A stretch of 64,000 nucleotides of DNA from Polaribacter vadi. GTDB lineage: Bacteria; Bacteroidota; Bacteroidia; Flavobacteriales; Flavobacteriaceae. The notes below the pieces were generated by a model. It made no database searches, was not told the DNA's origin, and saw only the letters and a program-made list of their open reading frames with translations. The DNA lies in contig NZ_CP017477.1 of NCBI RefSeq assembly GCF_001761365.1, positions 1,734,501 through 1,798,500 on the forward strand. The letters are read 5' to 3'. Numbering within the stretch: position 1 is the stretch's first letter; each line of letters starts with the position of its first letter. Below are positions 34,654 through 42,102 of this stretch, piece after piece. Made by a program: the position numbers and the translations under genes.

Positions 34654-35185
34654 AATAAGGAGATATCATTAAGTAAACAATTACACCAGTTATAGCAACA
34701 TATAACCACAAAGGAAAAGTAATTCTAGCTATCTTTTTATGTTGGGTAAAATTACCCAATTTAGCTCTCATATAAGTTGTTAAAACAAAAGGTATTACAA
34801 TTACAGATAATATAATATGTGTAATTAAAATAAAATAGTAAATGTATTTTATGGCTCCTTCCCCACCAAATGTTGTAGAATTAGAGGTCATATGATATGC
34901 AATATACATCAACAAAAAAGCTAATGAACAAGCAATTGCAGTTGTATTTAACTGTTCATGTAATTTTTTATTTCCATTTTTTATGGCTAGAATTGCTGCT
35001 ATCAACAAAACTGCAGTTAAACCGTTTATAGAAGCATATATTGGTGGTAAAAATGTTAAAGGTTCTACATTAAACCCTAAATCTTTTAAATTAACACCAA
35101 ATAAAGCTGCAACTGCTAAAGGAATAACAATTGATAAAGCAGTTATAATTTTTTTATATTTTTTTTCTTGGGCTAGACTACTCAT
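34646..35185 (-). CDS. DUF420 membrane protein
   Basis: A 179-residue protein with five hydrophobic segments. His residues lie in the membrane parts (KLHEQLNTTAIACSLAFLLMYIAYHMTS and YYFILITHIILSVIVIPFVL), as in the DUF420/CtaM-like family, which is linked to assembly of caa3-type oxidases. It overlaps the SCO gene upstream by 8 bases and the CxxC protein downstream by 8 bases, so the three form one translationally coupled unit. The likely role is in haem or copper insertion into the oxidase; this rests on family and context. Confidence 0.9.
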   Translation of the reverse strand: MSSLAQEKKYKKIITALSIVIPLAVAALFGVNLKDLGFNVEPLTFLPPIYASINGLTAVLLIAAILAIKNGNKKLHEQLNTTAIACSLAFLLMYIAYHMTSNSTTFGGEGAIKYIYYFILITHIILSVIVIPFVLTTYMRAKLGNFTQHKKIARITFPLWLYVAITGVIVYLMISPYYV

Positions 35186-35828
35186 TTAATAATAATTTAA
35201 TATCCTCTTTTAATTCTTTCATTTGATCTTCCATTTCATATTCATCAAGAGCTCTGTATACGAACATTGGGTTACCAAACTCATCTTTTCTAGATCTCAT
35301 ATATCCATTTTTATCTATCAGAGCAAAATTTCCTGAATGATATAAACCATTATGTTCGTCTTTTGCAACTCCTTTTCCTGTTGGTAATTTAAAACCATTA
35401 TTGGCAAGTTCATATACAACCTCATCTGATTTACCAGTTAGCAAATGCCAGTTTTTATGAGTGATTCCATTTTCTTTAGCATATTGTTTTAAAACTGTTG
35501 GAGTATCAATATCTGGAGTTATTGAAATTGATGCAATTCCAAATTCTGGATTTCCAAAAAATTCATCTTGAAGCGTTAACATTTTTTTATTCATTAACGG
35601 ACAAATTGTTGGGCAAGTTGTGAAGAAAAATTCAACAACGTACACTTTATCCTCATAAGTTTTATTGGTAATTAATTTTCCTTCTTGGTCTGTAAATTCA
35701 AATTCTGGAATTTTTCCGAATTTTAAAAGATCATTACTTTCAAAACGGCTTACGACTTTTGGTACAGTGTAAATACCAAACAATAATATAATAAAGGCAA
35801 TACCTATATAAGAATACTTCTTTTTCAT
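35178..35828 (-). CDS. SCO1/SenC family copper chaperone
   Basis: A 216-residue membrane-anchored thioredoxin-fold protein that delivers copper to the CuA site of cytochrome oxidase. One N-terminal anchor (YIGIAFIILLFGIYTVP) is followed by the copper-binding motif Cys72-Pro-Thr-Ile-Cys76 in FFFTTCPTICPLM and the third ligand His164 in LYHSGNFALID. All three ligands are present. Start and stop overlap neighbours (ATGA with the gene before, 8 bases with DUF420), giving a tight operon. Confidence 0.94.
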   Translation of the reverse strand: MKKKYSYIGIAFIILLFGIYTVPKVVSRFESNDLLKFGKIPEFEFTDQEGKLITNKTYEDKVYVVEFFFTTCPTICPLMNKKMLTLQDEFFGNPEFGIASISITPDIDTPTVLKQYAKENGITHKNWHLLTGKSDEVVYELANNGFKLPTGKGVAKDEHNGLYHSGNFALIDKNGYMRSRKDEFGNPMFVYRALDEYEMEDQMKELKEDIKLLLNE

Positions 35829-36496
35829 AATCCTACTTCTTTTCTATCTGCTTTATTATTATTTTTTTCTTTAAAAGCTGCATAATATTCATAATACAAT
35901 ACTTTAACATCGTCTATTAATTTACCATTCAAAACAGCTACAGAGTTCATATTATAGCCATAAAGTTTACCATCTTTAGTATCTTTATCTGTTAATCTTC
36001 CTCTTAAATTAACATCCTTATCAATTAAAAAGGCTTTTGAAGAATATAAATTAACTAAAGGCTCATTTAAACCAAAAGTTATATAAAAACCTTCAATTTT
36101 ATCTTTTGAACTTGCTATAAAATTCCATTTTTGCATGTCTGTGAAAGCACCAATTTCTTCTTTAAGATTTTTAACTTCTTCTTCCTTTCCTTCAGGATAA
36201 ATAGCTACAATCTGAAATTTTTTATAATCTATAAATTTCTTGTAAATTTTTTCATTTAAGTTTAGTAATCCAGTTTTTGTTTTGTTTATATCATTACCTA
36301 AAAAACAAAGGATGGTAACATTTTCTTTTAACTGAACTGTTTTAGTTGCATCAATTTCAGAAACATCAATAAGGTTTTCTTTTACAACAGGTAGTTTTGT
36401 GAAATTATTTTCACCTAAAGAAAGAAGCAAAAAACATATTAAAGGAAATATAAAAAGCAAGAATAATACGACTCTTTTTTTTGTGAAAAATTTCAT
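35825..36496 (-). CDS. Membrane-anchored thioredoxin-like protein of the oxidase cluster
   Basis: A 223-residue protein I cannot name with certainty. One N-terminal anchor (RVVLFLLFIFPLICFLLLSLG, about residues 8-28) is followed by a soluble domain. The part VTILCFLGNDINKTKTGLLNL and KKFQIVAIYPEGKEEEV reads like the first strand-helix-strand of a thioredoxin/SCO fold, and KAFLIDKDVNLRGRL like the later strands. There is no CxxC or CxxxC motif; a single Cys sits where SCO has its second Cys region. It lies directly before the SCO gene with an ATGA overlap, so it is probably an oxidase-assembly partner of SCO. Function is inferred from position. Confidence 0.65.
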   Translation of the reverse strand: MKFFTKKRVVLFLLFIFPLICFLLLSLGENNFTKLPVVKENLIDVSEIDATKTVQLKENVTILCFLGNDINKTKTGLLNLNEKIYKKFIDYKKFQIVAIYPEGKEEEVKNLKEEIGAFTDMQKWNFIASSKDKIEGFYITFGLNEPLVNLYSSKAFLIDKDVNLRGRLTDKDTKDGKLYGYNMNSVAVLNGKLIDDVKVLYYEYYAAFKEKNNNKADRKEVGL

Positions 36497-36572
36497 CTTT
36501 TAAAAAATTAATTTTGAGAATTTTACTTTGCTATACAAACTATTAAGAGCATGCATACAATATTTATTCTAT

Positions 36573-36603
36573 AAAAAAAGGTGGTTAAAAACCACCTTTT
36601 TTT
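36573..36603 (-). terminator. Terminator after the subunit IV gene
   Basis: AAAAAAAGGTGGTT and AACCACCTTTTTTT form a strong stem, 9 bases past the subunit IV stop. It probably reduces transcription from the structural genes into the assembly genes. Confidence 0.85.
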
Positions 36604-36611
36604 ATTTTTTA

Positions 36612-36953
36612 TTACCATTTTACAAGTGGTGCTAGTGTGCTGTGTAAATATCCTCCTTCTATTAGGAATAAGGTTACGAAATAACAGACTAAGAAAACTG
36701 CTGTCCATACAACAGCTCTTCTAAACCATTTCTTTTCACTATCCATGTGCATAAAAGCCCAAGTAATTCCATAAGCTTTTGCCAATGTTAAGATAATAAA
36801 TATCCAGTTTAAAGGACTTGTTCCTAAAAAACTAGTTAAGTGTAAAACGTCTGGCTTTATAATACCTAAAGCTACTTCTACAATCGTTATTGCAGATAAG
36901 ATCCAAAATACGTTCCAGATTTTTTTAGTATGTGATTCGTGTGCGTGTGCCAT
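36612..36953 (-). CDS. Cytochrome c oxidase subunit IV
   Basis: A 113-residue small subunit of the caa3-type oxidase with three membrane helices (about residues 16-38, 46-68 and 80-104). The start MAHAHESHTKKIWNVFWILSA is the usual His-rich start of this family in Bacteroidota, so I use ATG at 36953. The frame is open 15 more codons upstream, but that part (SFQRKLESKN) comes from a dispersed repeat. Other family blocks are ITIVEVALGI and KAYGITWAFMHMDSEKKWFRR. Confidence 0.92.
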   Translation of the reverse strand: MAHAHESHTKKIWNVFWILSAITIVEVALGIIKPDVLHLTSFLGTSPLNWIFIILTLAKAYGITWAFMHMDSEKKWFRRAVVWTAVFLVCYFVTLFLIEGGYLHSTLAPLVKW

Positions 36954-36971
36954 TTTTTTAATCCTATTTTT

Positions 36972-36999
36972 AGATTCCAGCTTTCGTTGGAAAGACAAT
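36972..36999 (-). repeat. Palindromic repeat, family E (AGATTCCnnnGGAAnGACA), copy 1
   Basis: AGATTCCAGCTTTCGTTGGA followed by AAGACAAT. It has the same build as 61793-61822: AGATTCC, short centre, GGAA, GACAAT. It sits between the subunit III and IV genes, and read in the minus frame it looks like an N-terminal extension of subunit IV. Confidence 0.6.
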
Positions 37000-37041
37000 T
37001 TAAATGAAATTACAAGGGTTTACCTTGATGAACTTATTTTT

Positions 37042-38025
37042 TTAAACTAAGTAGAAAAATGTGAATACAAATACCCAAACTAAATCTACAAAGTGCCAAT
37101 ATAATCCAACTTTTTCTACCATTTCATAATGTCCTCTTTTTTCATAAGTACCAAGAAGCACATTAAAGAAAATAATAATGTTAATTAAAATACCAGAAAA
37201 TACGTGAAAACCGTGAAAACCTGTTATAAAGAAAAAGAAGTTTGCAAAGATTGTATTTCCATATTCATTTGCAGTTAAATTAGCTCCTTCTACAACAGCA
37301 CCACCTTTTGCTAATTCTTCTAAACCTTTTTCTCTAGAAAATATTATTTTCTTCTTTTCATCTAAATTAATTTGCTCACTCCTAATTTGAATATTAGGAT
37401 TTGCTTTGTAAGAAGCTGTAATTTGAGCAATTGAATATTCAGGAACACTTTCTCCACTCTCAAACCATAATCCGTTTTTCTTAGTGTGTGCAACTCTTTC
37501 ATCCATTCTATCTCCAACAACAAAGTCAGATAACGCTATTTGATGCCCATCTTTAACAAACTGTAAAACTTTACCTTGTGGTGTTTTAACAGCTCCATAA
37601 GAACCATTAATAAAAGTATTCCATTCCCAAGCTTGAGAACCCACAAAGATTAAACCGCCAATAATGGTAGCAAACATATACCAAGCTACTTTATTTTTTT
37701 TCATTTGATGACCAGCATCAACAGCCAAAACCATTGTTACTGATGAAAAAATAAGAACAAAAGTCATAAACGCAACATAATACATAGGATAAATACCATG
37801 TATAAAAGGAATGTGTGTAAAAACCTCATCTGCAATTGGCCAAGAATCTATAAATTTAAAACGTGTTAAACCGTAAGCTGCCAAAAATCCTGAAAAGGTT
37901 AGTGCATCAGAAACGATAAAAAACCACATCATCATTTTACCATAGCTTGCGCCAAATGGTTTTACTCCACTACCTCCATTCCAAGTGTTTTTCTCATCTG
38001 AAGGTATAGCAATATTTGCTTCCAT
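37042..38025 (-). CDS. Cytochrome c oxidase subunit III (long form)
   Basis: A 327-residue haem-copper oxidase subunit III. The membrane part is split by an insert of about 100 polar residues (residues about 120-225, including VGDRMDERVAHTKKNG). Typical blocks are KMMMWFFIVSDALTFSGFLAAYG at the start and, after the insert, FFFFITGFHGFHVFSGILIN and YWHFVDLVWVFVFTFFYLV. The insert occurs in Bacteroidota homologs and is probably periplasmic. It follows the shorter subunit III gene after 52 bases. Subunits I and II are not in the window and should lie elsewhere. Confidence 0.94.
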   Translation of the reverse strand: MEANIAIPSDEKNTWNGGSGVKPFGASYGKMMMWFFIVSDALTFSGFLAAYGLTRFKFIDSWPIADEVFTHIPFIHGIYPMYYVAFMTFVLIFSSVTMVLAVDAGHQMKKNKVAWYMFATIIGGLIFVGSQAWEWNTFINGSYGAVKTPQGKVLQFVKDGHQIALSDFVVGDRMDERVAHTKKNGLWFESGESVPEYSIAQITASYKANPNIQIRSEQINLDEKKKIIFSREKGLEELAKGGAVVEGANLTANEYGNTIFANFFFFITGFHGFHVFSGILINIIIFFNVLLGTYEKRGHYEMVEKVGLYWHFVDLVWVFVFTFFYLV

Positions 38026-38077
38026 AAATAATATTTAATTTAAATCTTAAACGTTCGTCAAAAATAACTATTTTTAA

Positions 38078-38665
38078 TCACTTTATAAAAGAGAAAAACA
38101 AAAATAGATAAATCCATAATAAATCTACAAAATGCCAGAAGATTGCACCTAGTTCAAAACCAAGCATATCATCTGATTTGTATTTGTATTTAAAATGATT
38201 ATAAATTACAACAAACAGTACAACTAAACCTGCAATAATGTGCAGAACGTGCATAAACGAAATACCAATTATGAACGATGTTGAGACTGTACTTTCTGGT
38301 CCTGTAAAAAATAATCCTATACTTTTTAATTGGTTGAAACCAACATATTGTTGCCAAACAAAACCAATACCTAAAAGCAAGGTAACGACTACCATTATTA
38401 ATGATAATTGTCTTTTATCTTGTTTTAGAAATCTTTGTGATAATAGTAAAGTAATACTACTTGCAACAATTAAAATTGTGCTTATATAAAATGCCTGTGG
38501 CAAATCGAAAGCAACCCAATCTTCACGTTTCATGCTAATAACGTAGGCGCTTGTTAAGCCTGCAAAAAACATAACCATACTAATCATAGAAACCCACAAC
38601 ATAGGTTTTGCAGATTTTTTTTTGGCTACAATATATTCTTGATTTAAAATTTGTTCGTTTGTCAT
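38078..38665 (-). CDS. Cytochrome c oxidase subunit III (short form)
   Basis: A 195-residue haem-copper oxidase subunit III homolog with five membrane helices. The blocks MLWVSMISMVMFFAGLTSAYVI, FMHVLHIIAGLVVLFVVIYNHF and FWHFVDLLWIYLFLFFSFIK are typical. It is a second, shorter paralog next to the long one; two adjacent subunit III genes are usual in this phylum. The ATG lies 3 bases after the ctaB stop, giving a tight operon. Confidence 0.94.
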   Translation of the reverse strand: MTNEQILNQEYIVAKKKSAKPMLWVSMISMVMFFAGLTSAYVISMKREDWVAFDLPQAFYISTILIVASSITLLLSQRFLKQDKRQLSLIMVVVTLLLGIGFVWQQYVGFNQLKSIGLFFTGPESTVSTSFIIGISFMHVLHIIAGLVVLFVVIYNHFKYKYKSDDMLGFELGAIFWHFVDLLWIYLFLFFSFIK

Positions 38666-38668
38666 TTT

Positions 38669-39571
38669 TTAATGTAAAAATTTATCAACTACGTATATAA
38701 TTGGTACTAAAGTAATATACAAAATACTAGATAACATCAACTTTCTTGCGTCTATATTTGTTTCGGATTTATGTAATTTAAAGCCAAAATACAACATATA
38801 AATACCTAATAAAGCAACAAGAACAGCAGCTATTGGATGTATGTAAAAATCACCAGATACTTTTAAAACAGGTGCTACTGAAACTAAAATCATAATTACA
38901 GTATAAAATATAATTTGTTTTACTGCATTTTTGTCTTTTTTATTCATTGGCAACATATTAAAACCTGCCTTTTTATATTCTTCATCTTGCAACCAACCAA
39001 TTGCCCAAAAATGGGGAAATTGCCAGAAAAACTGAATCATAAATAAAAAACCTGCTTCTATACCAAAATTATTAGTAGCTGCTACCCAACCCAACATAAA
39101 TGGAATTGCTCCTGGAATTGCGCCAACAAAAACAGTTAGTGGTGTAACCGATTTTAAAGGTGTGTATGCACACGTATATAAAAATATAGAGACTGCACCA
39201 AATAAGGCCGTTTTTGGATTGATACTGTAAAGAATAGCAAGACCTAAAATGGTAAATAAAATAGCAATAAACATGGCAAAATTAACAGACATTCTTCCTG
39301 TTGGTAAAGGTCTGTTTTTAGTTCTTTGCATAATAGCATCTGTATCTTTTTCTATGATTTGATTAAATGCGTTGGATGCACCCACCATAAAAAAACCTCC
39401 TAATGCTAATAAGAATAGTGTAAAGTAATTTACAACCTCAACACCCAACAAATAACCAGCAACAGAAGAAAACACCACACTTAAAGATAACCCAACTTTT
39501 GTAAGCTGTTTCAAATCTGATAAAAGTGTAATCATTGAGGTTTTTGTATCTGAAATTACTGCTGCATTCAT
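38669..39571 (-). CDS. ctaB: Protohaem IX farnesyltransferase (haem O synthase)
   Basis: This membrane enzyme attaches a farnesyl group to haem b to give haem O, needed for aa3/caa3 oxidases. The protein has 300 residues from ATG at 39571, starting MNAAVISDTKTSMITLLSD. The UbiA-type first Asp-rich motif is seen in GASNAFNQIIEKDTDAIMQRTKNRPLPTGR and the second in IGWLQDEEYKKAGFNMLP. About nine membrane helices are present. A longer reading from TTG at 39592 adds seven residues that fall on the -7 box. It is the first gene of the oxidase cluster, followed by the two subunit III genes. Confidence 0.95.
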   Translation of the reverse strand: MNAAVISDTKTSMITLLSDLKQLTKVGLSLSVVFSSVAGYLLGVEVVNYFTLFLLALGGFFMVGASNAFNQIIEKDTDAIMQRTKNRPLPTGRMSVNFAMFIAILFTILGLAILYSINPKTALFGAVSIFLYTCAYTPLKSVTPLTVFVGAIPGAIPFMLGWVAATNNFGIEAGFLFMIQFFWQFPHFWAIGWLQDEEYKKAGFNMLPMNKKDKNAVKQIIFYTVIMILVSVAPVLKVSGDFYIHPIAAVLVALLGIYMLYFGFKLHKSETNIDARKLMLSSILYITLVPIIYVVDKFLH

Positions 39572-39589
39572 ATTGCCAATAATAAGTTG

Positions 39590-39612
39590 CAAAGATATTT
39601 GATAATTATCAA
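39590..39612 (-). promoter_or_regulatory. ctaB promoter -7 box with a perfect palindrome beside it
   Basis: On the minus strand, TATCTTTG (39590-39597) is a perfect -7 box. Just upstream of it lies TTGATAATTATCAA (39599-39612), a perfect 14-bp palindrome in the spacer of the promoter, where a repressor would block polymerase. No clear -33 TTG is seen at the usual spacing, which could mean dependence on an activator. Confidence 0.6.
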
Positions 39613-39652
39613 TTTACCATATATTTAAAGTGTTTTATTAGTTTAAAAGCAT

Positions 39653-39680
39653 AAAAAAACCCACTCATAAAATGAGTGGG
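39653..39680 (-). terminator. Terminator between the unknown membrane gene and ctaB
   Basis: CCCACTCAT and ATGAGTGGG form a 9-bp perfect stem, followed on the minus strand by seven T. It separates ctaB from the MOSC-linked gene. Confidence 0.88.
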
Positions 39681-39829
39681 AAAATTGCTATGAAAAAGAA
39701 AAAGTGTGATTTAATAAAAAATCACACACAAATATATACATTTATTTTAATTACTGCATATAAAAATTTTCTTTTTTAGTTATTATATCGTTTTATTTTA
39801 AATAATTTTTTCAATTTTAAAATAAAACG

Positions 39830-40387
39830 TTATTTCTTTAAAGCAAAAACAGGAAGCCCAGTATATATTGGATTCAGACTTTTATAACTTTCGTTGTAAA
39901 TATATACATCATCAAAAATAATATTTCCTTTTACTTTGTTGTATTTATTTAAAAGTAGCGTATCGTTTTTAAAACTATAATCTCCTTTTTCTACACAATA
40001 AGATTTAGGATAAATTATTTTTAGTTCAAAAGTATTGTCGTCAAATAAATTTATCTCTAATACATCATTTTCTTTAGAAAACCCATTGTAAACTTTTACT
40101 TTATCTTTAAATATATTTTGATCATGCAATCCTAAAGTAGTATACAAGGCTATTAAAAATACAACTGCTATAAGTACTGGTCTATAGTTAAAAAGTTCTC
40201 TTTTTATAGTTATTAAATATAAATTATTAAAGAAAATAACTAAAAAAGTAATTGCAAACAACACCATATATCCTCCAATAATAACCAAATCTGTATCACC
40301 AAAACAATAATTTTCTGGATGAACAAATTTATAAAAAGGAGCAATTGCTATAAAAATAAGCAAAAAATATCTTTTTCTTAACTTCAT
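39830..40387 (-). CDS. Hypothetical membrane protein
   Basis: A 185-residue protein that I do not recognise. From ATG at 40387 it has three hydrophobic segments (about residues 8-20, 35-55 and 70-90). A soluble C-terminal domain of about 90 residues follows, beta-rich and with alternating acidic and hydrophobic residues (VLEINLFDDNTFELKIIYP). The start overlaps the stop of the MOSC gene in TAATG, so the two are translationally coupled. Frame extension further upstream lies inside the MOSC gene and is not used. Confidence 0.65.
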   Translation of the reverse strand: MKLRKRYFLLIFIAIAPFYKFVHPENYCFGDTDLVIIGGYMVLFAITFLVIFFNNLYLITIKRELFNYRPVLIAVVFLIALYTTLGLHDQNIFKDKVKVYNGFSKENDVLEINLFDDNTFELKIIYPKSYCVEKGDYSFKNDTLLLNKYNKVKGNIIFDDVYIYNESYKSLNPIYTGLPVFALKK

Positions 40388-40944
40388 TAAATTGCTTTTT
40401 CTTTTTTTCTTCGGATTAATAAATCTGCAATTGTAGCATTTTCTGGGCAACTTTTTATCAGTTCAAAACTATCATTAACATTTACAAACCCTGTTTGCAG
40501 AACTTTAAAATAAACGCCACATTTTGTGGTATTCCAAAGTTGTTTTACAATTTTCATATCGTTAAAACGAATTCCTAATTTATAACAAGGATTTCTTTGT
40601 AGTGTTGCTTCTAAAACAGTTTCACCAACTTTAAAAGTATCACCTACATGAATGTTCGTTTCTTCTAAATCGTCTATCGTTAAATTCTCACCAAACATTC
40701 CAAAACTCCATGCTAAATTTGGATATAAGTTTTTCCAATATTCATAATGTTTTAGAGAATACCCGTAAATTGCTTGATTAATTCCTCCATGATTTTTTCT
40801 ATCGGAAATTTCATCTCCTCTTACCTCTTCTTTGTCCAAAAAAATAGGTTCGTCCACAGGAAATTTAAAAATACCCGTATTTACAGTTTTATTTTTCCAG
40901 AAGATTTCCCTTCGCTCACCAATATTTGTAGATATTATTCTCAT
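40387..40944 (-). CDS. MOSC-domain protein (YiiM-like)
   Basis: A 185-residue MOSC-domain protein. The start MRIISTNIGERREIFWKNK is at ATG 40944; six further codons upstream are open but unlike the family. Typical blocks are DHGGINQAIYGYSLKHYEYW, near the start of the domain (here KNHGGINQAIYGYS), SFGMFGENLTI, and ATLQRNPCYKLGIRF, with the conserved Cys that marks MOSC and YiiM-type proteins. YiiM is linked to reduction of N-hydroxylated compounds and carries a molybdenum cofactor. That moaD and moaE lie in the same window fits a cofactor use, but the genes are 27 kb apart. Confidence 0.88.
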   Translation of the reverse strand: MRIISTNIGERREIFWKNKTVNTGIFKFPVDEPIFLDKEEVRGDEISDRKNHGGINQAIYGYSLKHYEYWKNLYPNLAWSFGMFGENLTIDDLEETNIHVGDTFKVGETVLEATLQRNPCYKLGIRFNDMKIVKQLWNTTKCGVYFKVLQTGFVNVNDSFELIKSCPENATIADLLIRRKKEKAI

Positions 40945-40960
40945 TTCATTTATTAAAAAC

Positions 40961-40988
40961 ACTACAAGGTTTTAAAAACCTTGCAGGT
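40961..40988. repeat. CTACAAGG hairpin repeat, family F, copy 1
   Basis: ACTACAAGGTTTT and AAACCTTGCAGGT form a stem with two mismatches. Closely similar hairpins lie at 57955-57994 and 58029-58057. Confidence 0.65.
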
Positions 40989-40991
40989 TAA

Positions 40992-41762
40992 TTATTTTTT
41001 TGAAAATTTAGCCAACGCGTTTTTTGTAAATTCTGATAAAACCAACTCTCCAGAAATTTTTGCTCTTTCTGATAAAAGTGAATTCCAATGATCTGTATTT
41101 ACCCACAAAACTTTTTTCATTTCTGATAAAGCTTGTGGATTATAAGAAGCTAATTTTTCTGCAAAAATTTCAACCTCTTTATCTAACTCTTTAATGCTCT
41201 CAAAAACTCTTGCATACAAACCTTTTTCTTTTGCCCAATAAGCATTTTGCCAATTTGTGGCATCTAAGGTTAACTCAGCTAAACCAGCCAAACCTATTTT
41301 ACGTTTTACAGCAGGTTCAATTACAAAAGGACCTATACCAATTGTAAATTCTGATAATTTTATAGCAGCACTTTCGGTTGCTAAAACATAATCGCAAGCA
41401 GCAGCCAAACCAACTCCACCTCCAACAGTTTTTCCTTGAACTCTACCAATAATTAATTTACCACAAGTTCTCATGGCATTTATAACATTGGCAAAACCAG
41501 CAAAAAATTGTTTGCCTTCTTCTAAATTTGTAATCGCTACTAATTCATCAAAAGAAGCACCAGCACAAAAGGCTTTTTCTCCTTCAGATTTTAAAATGAT
41601 CACAGAAACTGAATCGTTTTGTGAAATTGTTTGTAGTTCTTTTGTTAATCTACTTAACAATTCACTTGGAAAAGAATTACTTGCAGGATGCCCAAATTCT
41701 ATAGTCGCAATATTATTTTGGATATTGGTATATAAACTTCCATTTTGTCTTGAAGTAATCAT
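40992..41762 (-). CDS. Enoyl-CoA hydratase/isomerase family protein
   Basis: A 256-residue member of the crotonase superfamily. The oxyanion-hole blocks are present: EKAFCAGASFDEL (first Gly-rich loop) and GRVQGKTVGGGVGLAAACDYVLATE (second). Substrates of the family are acyl-CoA thioesters, but the specific reaction cannot be read off: the Glu that acts in classical enoyl-CoA hydratase lies in a region that reads SEFTIGIGPFVIEPAV. It is separated from the MOSC gene by repeat F and stands alone. Confidence 0.88.
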   Translation of the reverse strand: MITSRQNGSLYTNIQNNIATIEFGHPASNSFPSELLSRLTKELQTISQNDSVSVIILKSEGEKAFCAGASFDELVAITNLEEGKQFFAGFANVINAMRTCGKLIIGRVQGKTVGGGVGLAAACDYVLATESAAIKLSEFTIGIGPFVIEPAVKRKIGLAGLAELTLDATNWQNAYWAKEKGLYARVFESIKELDKEVEIFAEKLASYNPQALSEMKKVLWVNTDHWNSLLSERAKISGELVLSEFTKNALAKFSKK

Positions 41763-41839
41763 AGGAGATAATTAAGTTTTACCAAATGTAAGTTTTTATT
41801 GATAAAAAATCAATGAATTATAGCAAGATCTAAAATTTA

Positions 41840-42094
41840 CTATTTATGTTTTATTTTCATATGTAAAATATAGATTGATGAGATTAGCGTTATTGCATTT
41901 GCTAAAACAATTGGCAAACTTTTTAAATGCAAACCATAAATCAACCAAAATAAAACACCAATTGAAAATACGATATACATAGAAAGAGAAATAGATTTGG
42001 TTTCTTTTGTTTTATATACTTTTATAACTTGTGGAAAAAATGCCACAGTTGTTAAAATAGCAGCAAAAAAACCAATAATTTCAAAATAATTCAT
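41840..42094 (-). CDS. SemiSWEET-type PQ-loop transporter
   Basis: An 84-residue membrane protein with three helices and the PQ-loop signature: FFPQVIKVYKTKETKSISLSMYIVFSIG, Pro-Gln at about residues 21-22. Members form dimers that transport sugars across the inner membrane. The substrate is not shown by the sequence. The stop is 8 bases from the end of the leuS-side gap; leuS lies on the same strand upstream and ends 9 bases before this ATG, so the two are co-transcribed. Confidence 0.92.
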   Translation of the reverse strand: MNYFEIIGFFAAILTTVAFFPQVIKVYKTKETKSISLSMYIVFSIGVLFWLIYGLHLKSLPIVLANAITLISSIYILHMKIKHK

Positions 42095-42102
42095 ACATTA
42101 TT

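Noticed and set aside
36954..36998. N-terminal extension of oxidase subunit IV
   Set aside because: The residues SFQRKLESK come from a dispersed repeat; the His-rich MAHAHES start is the family start.
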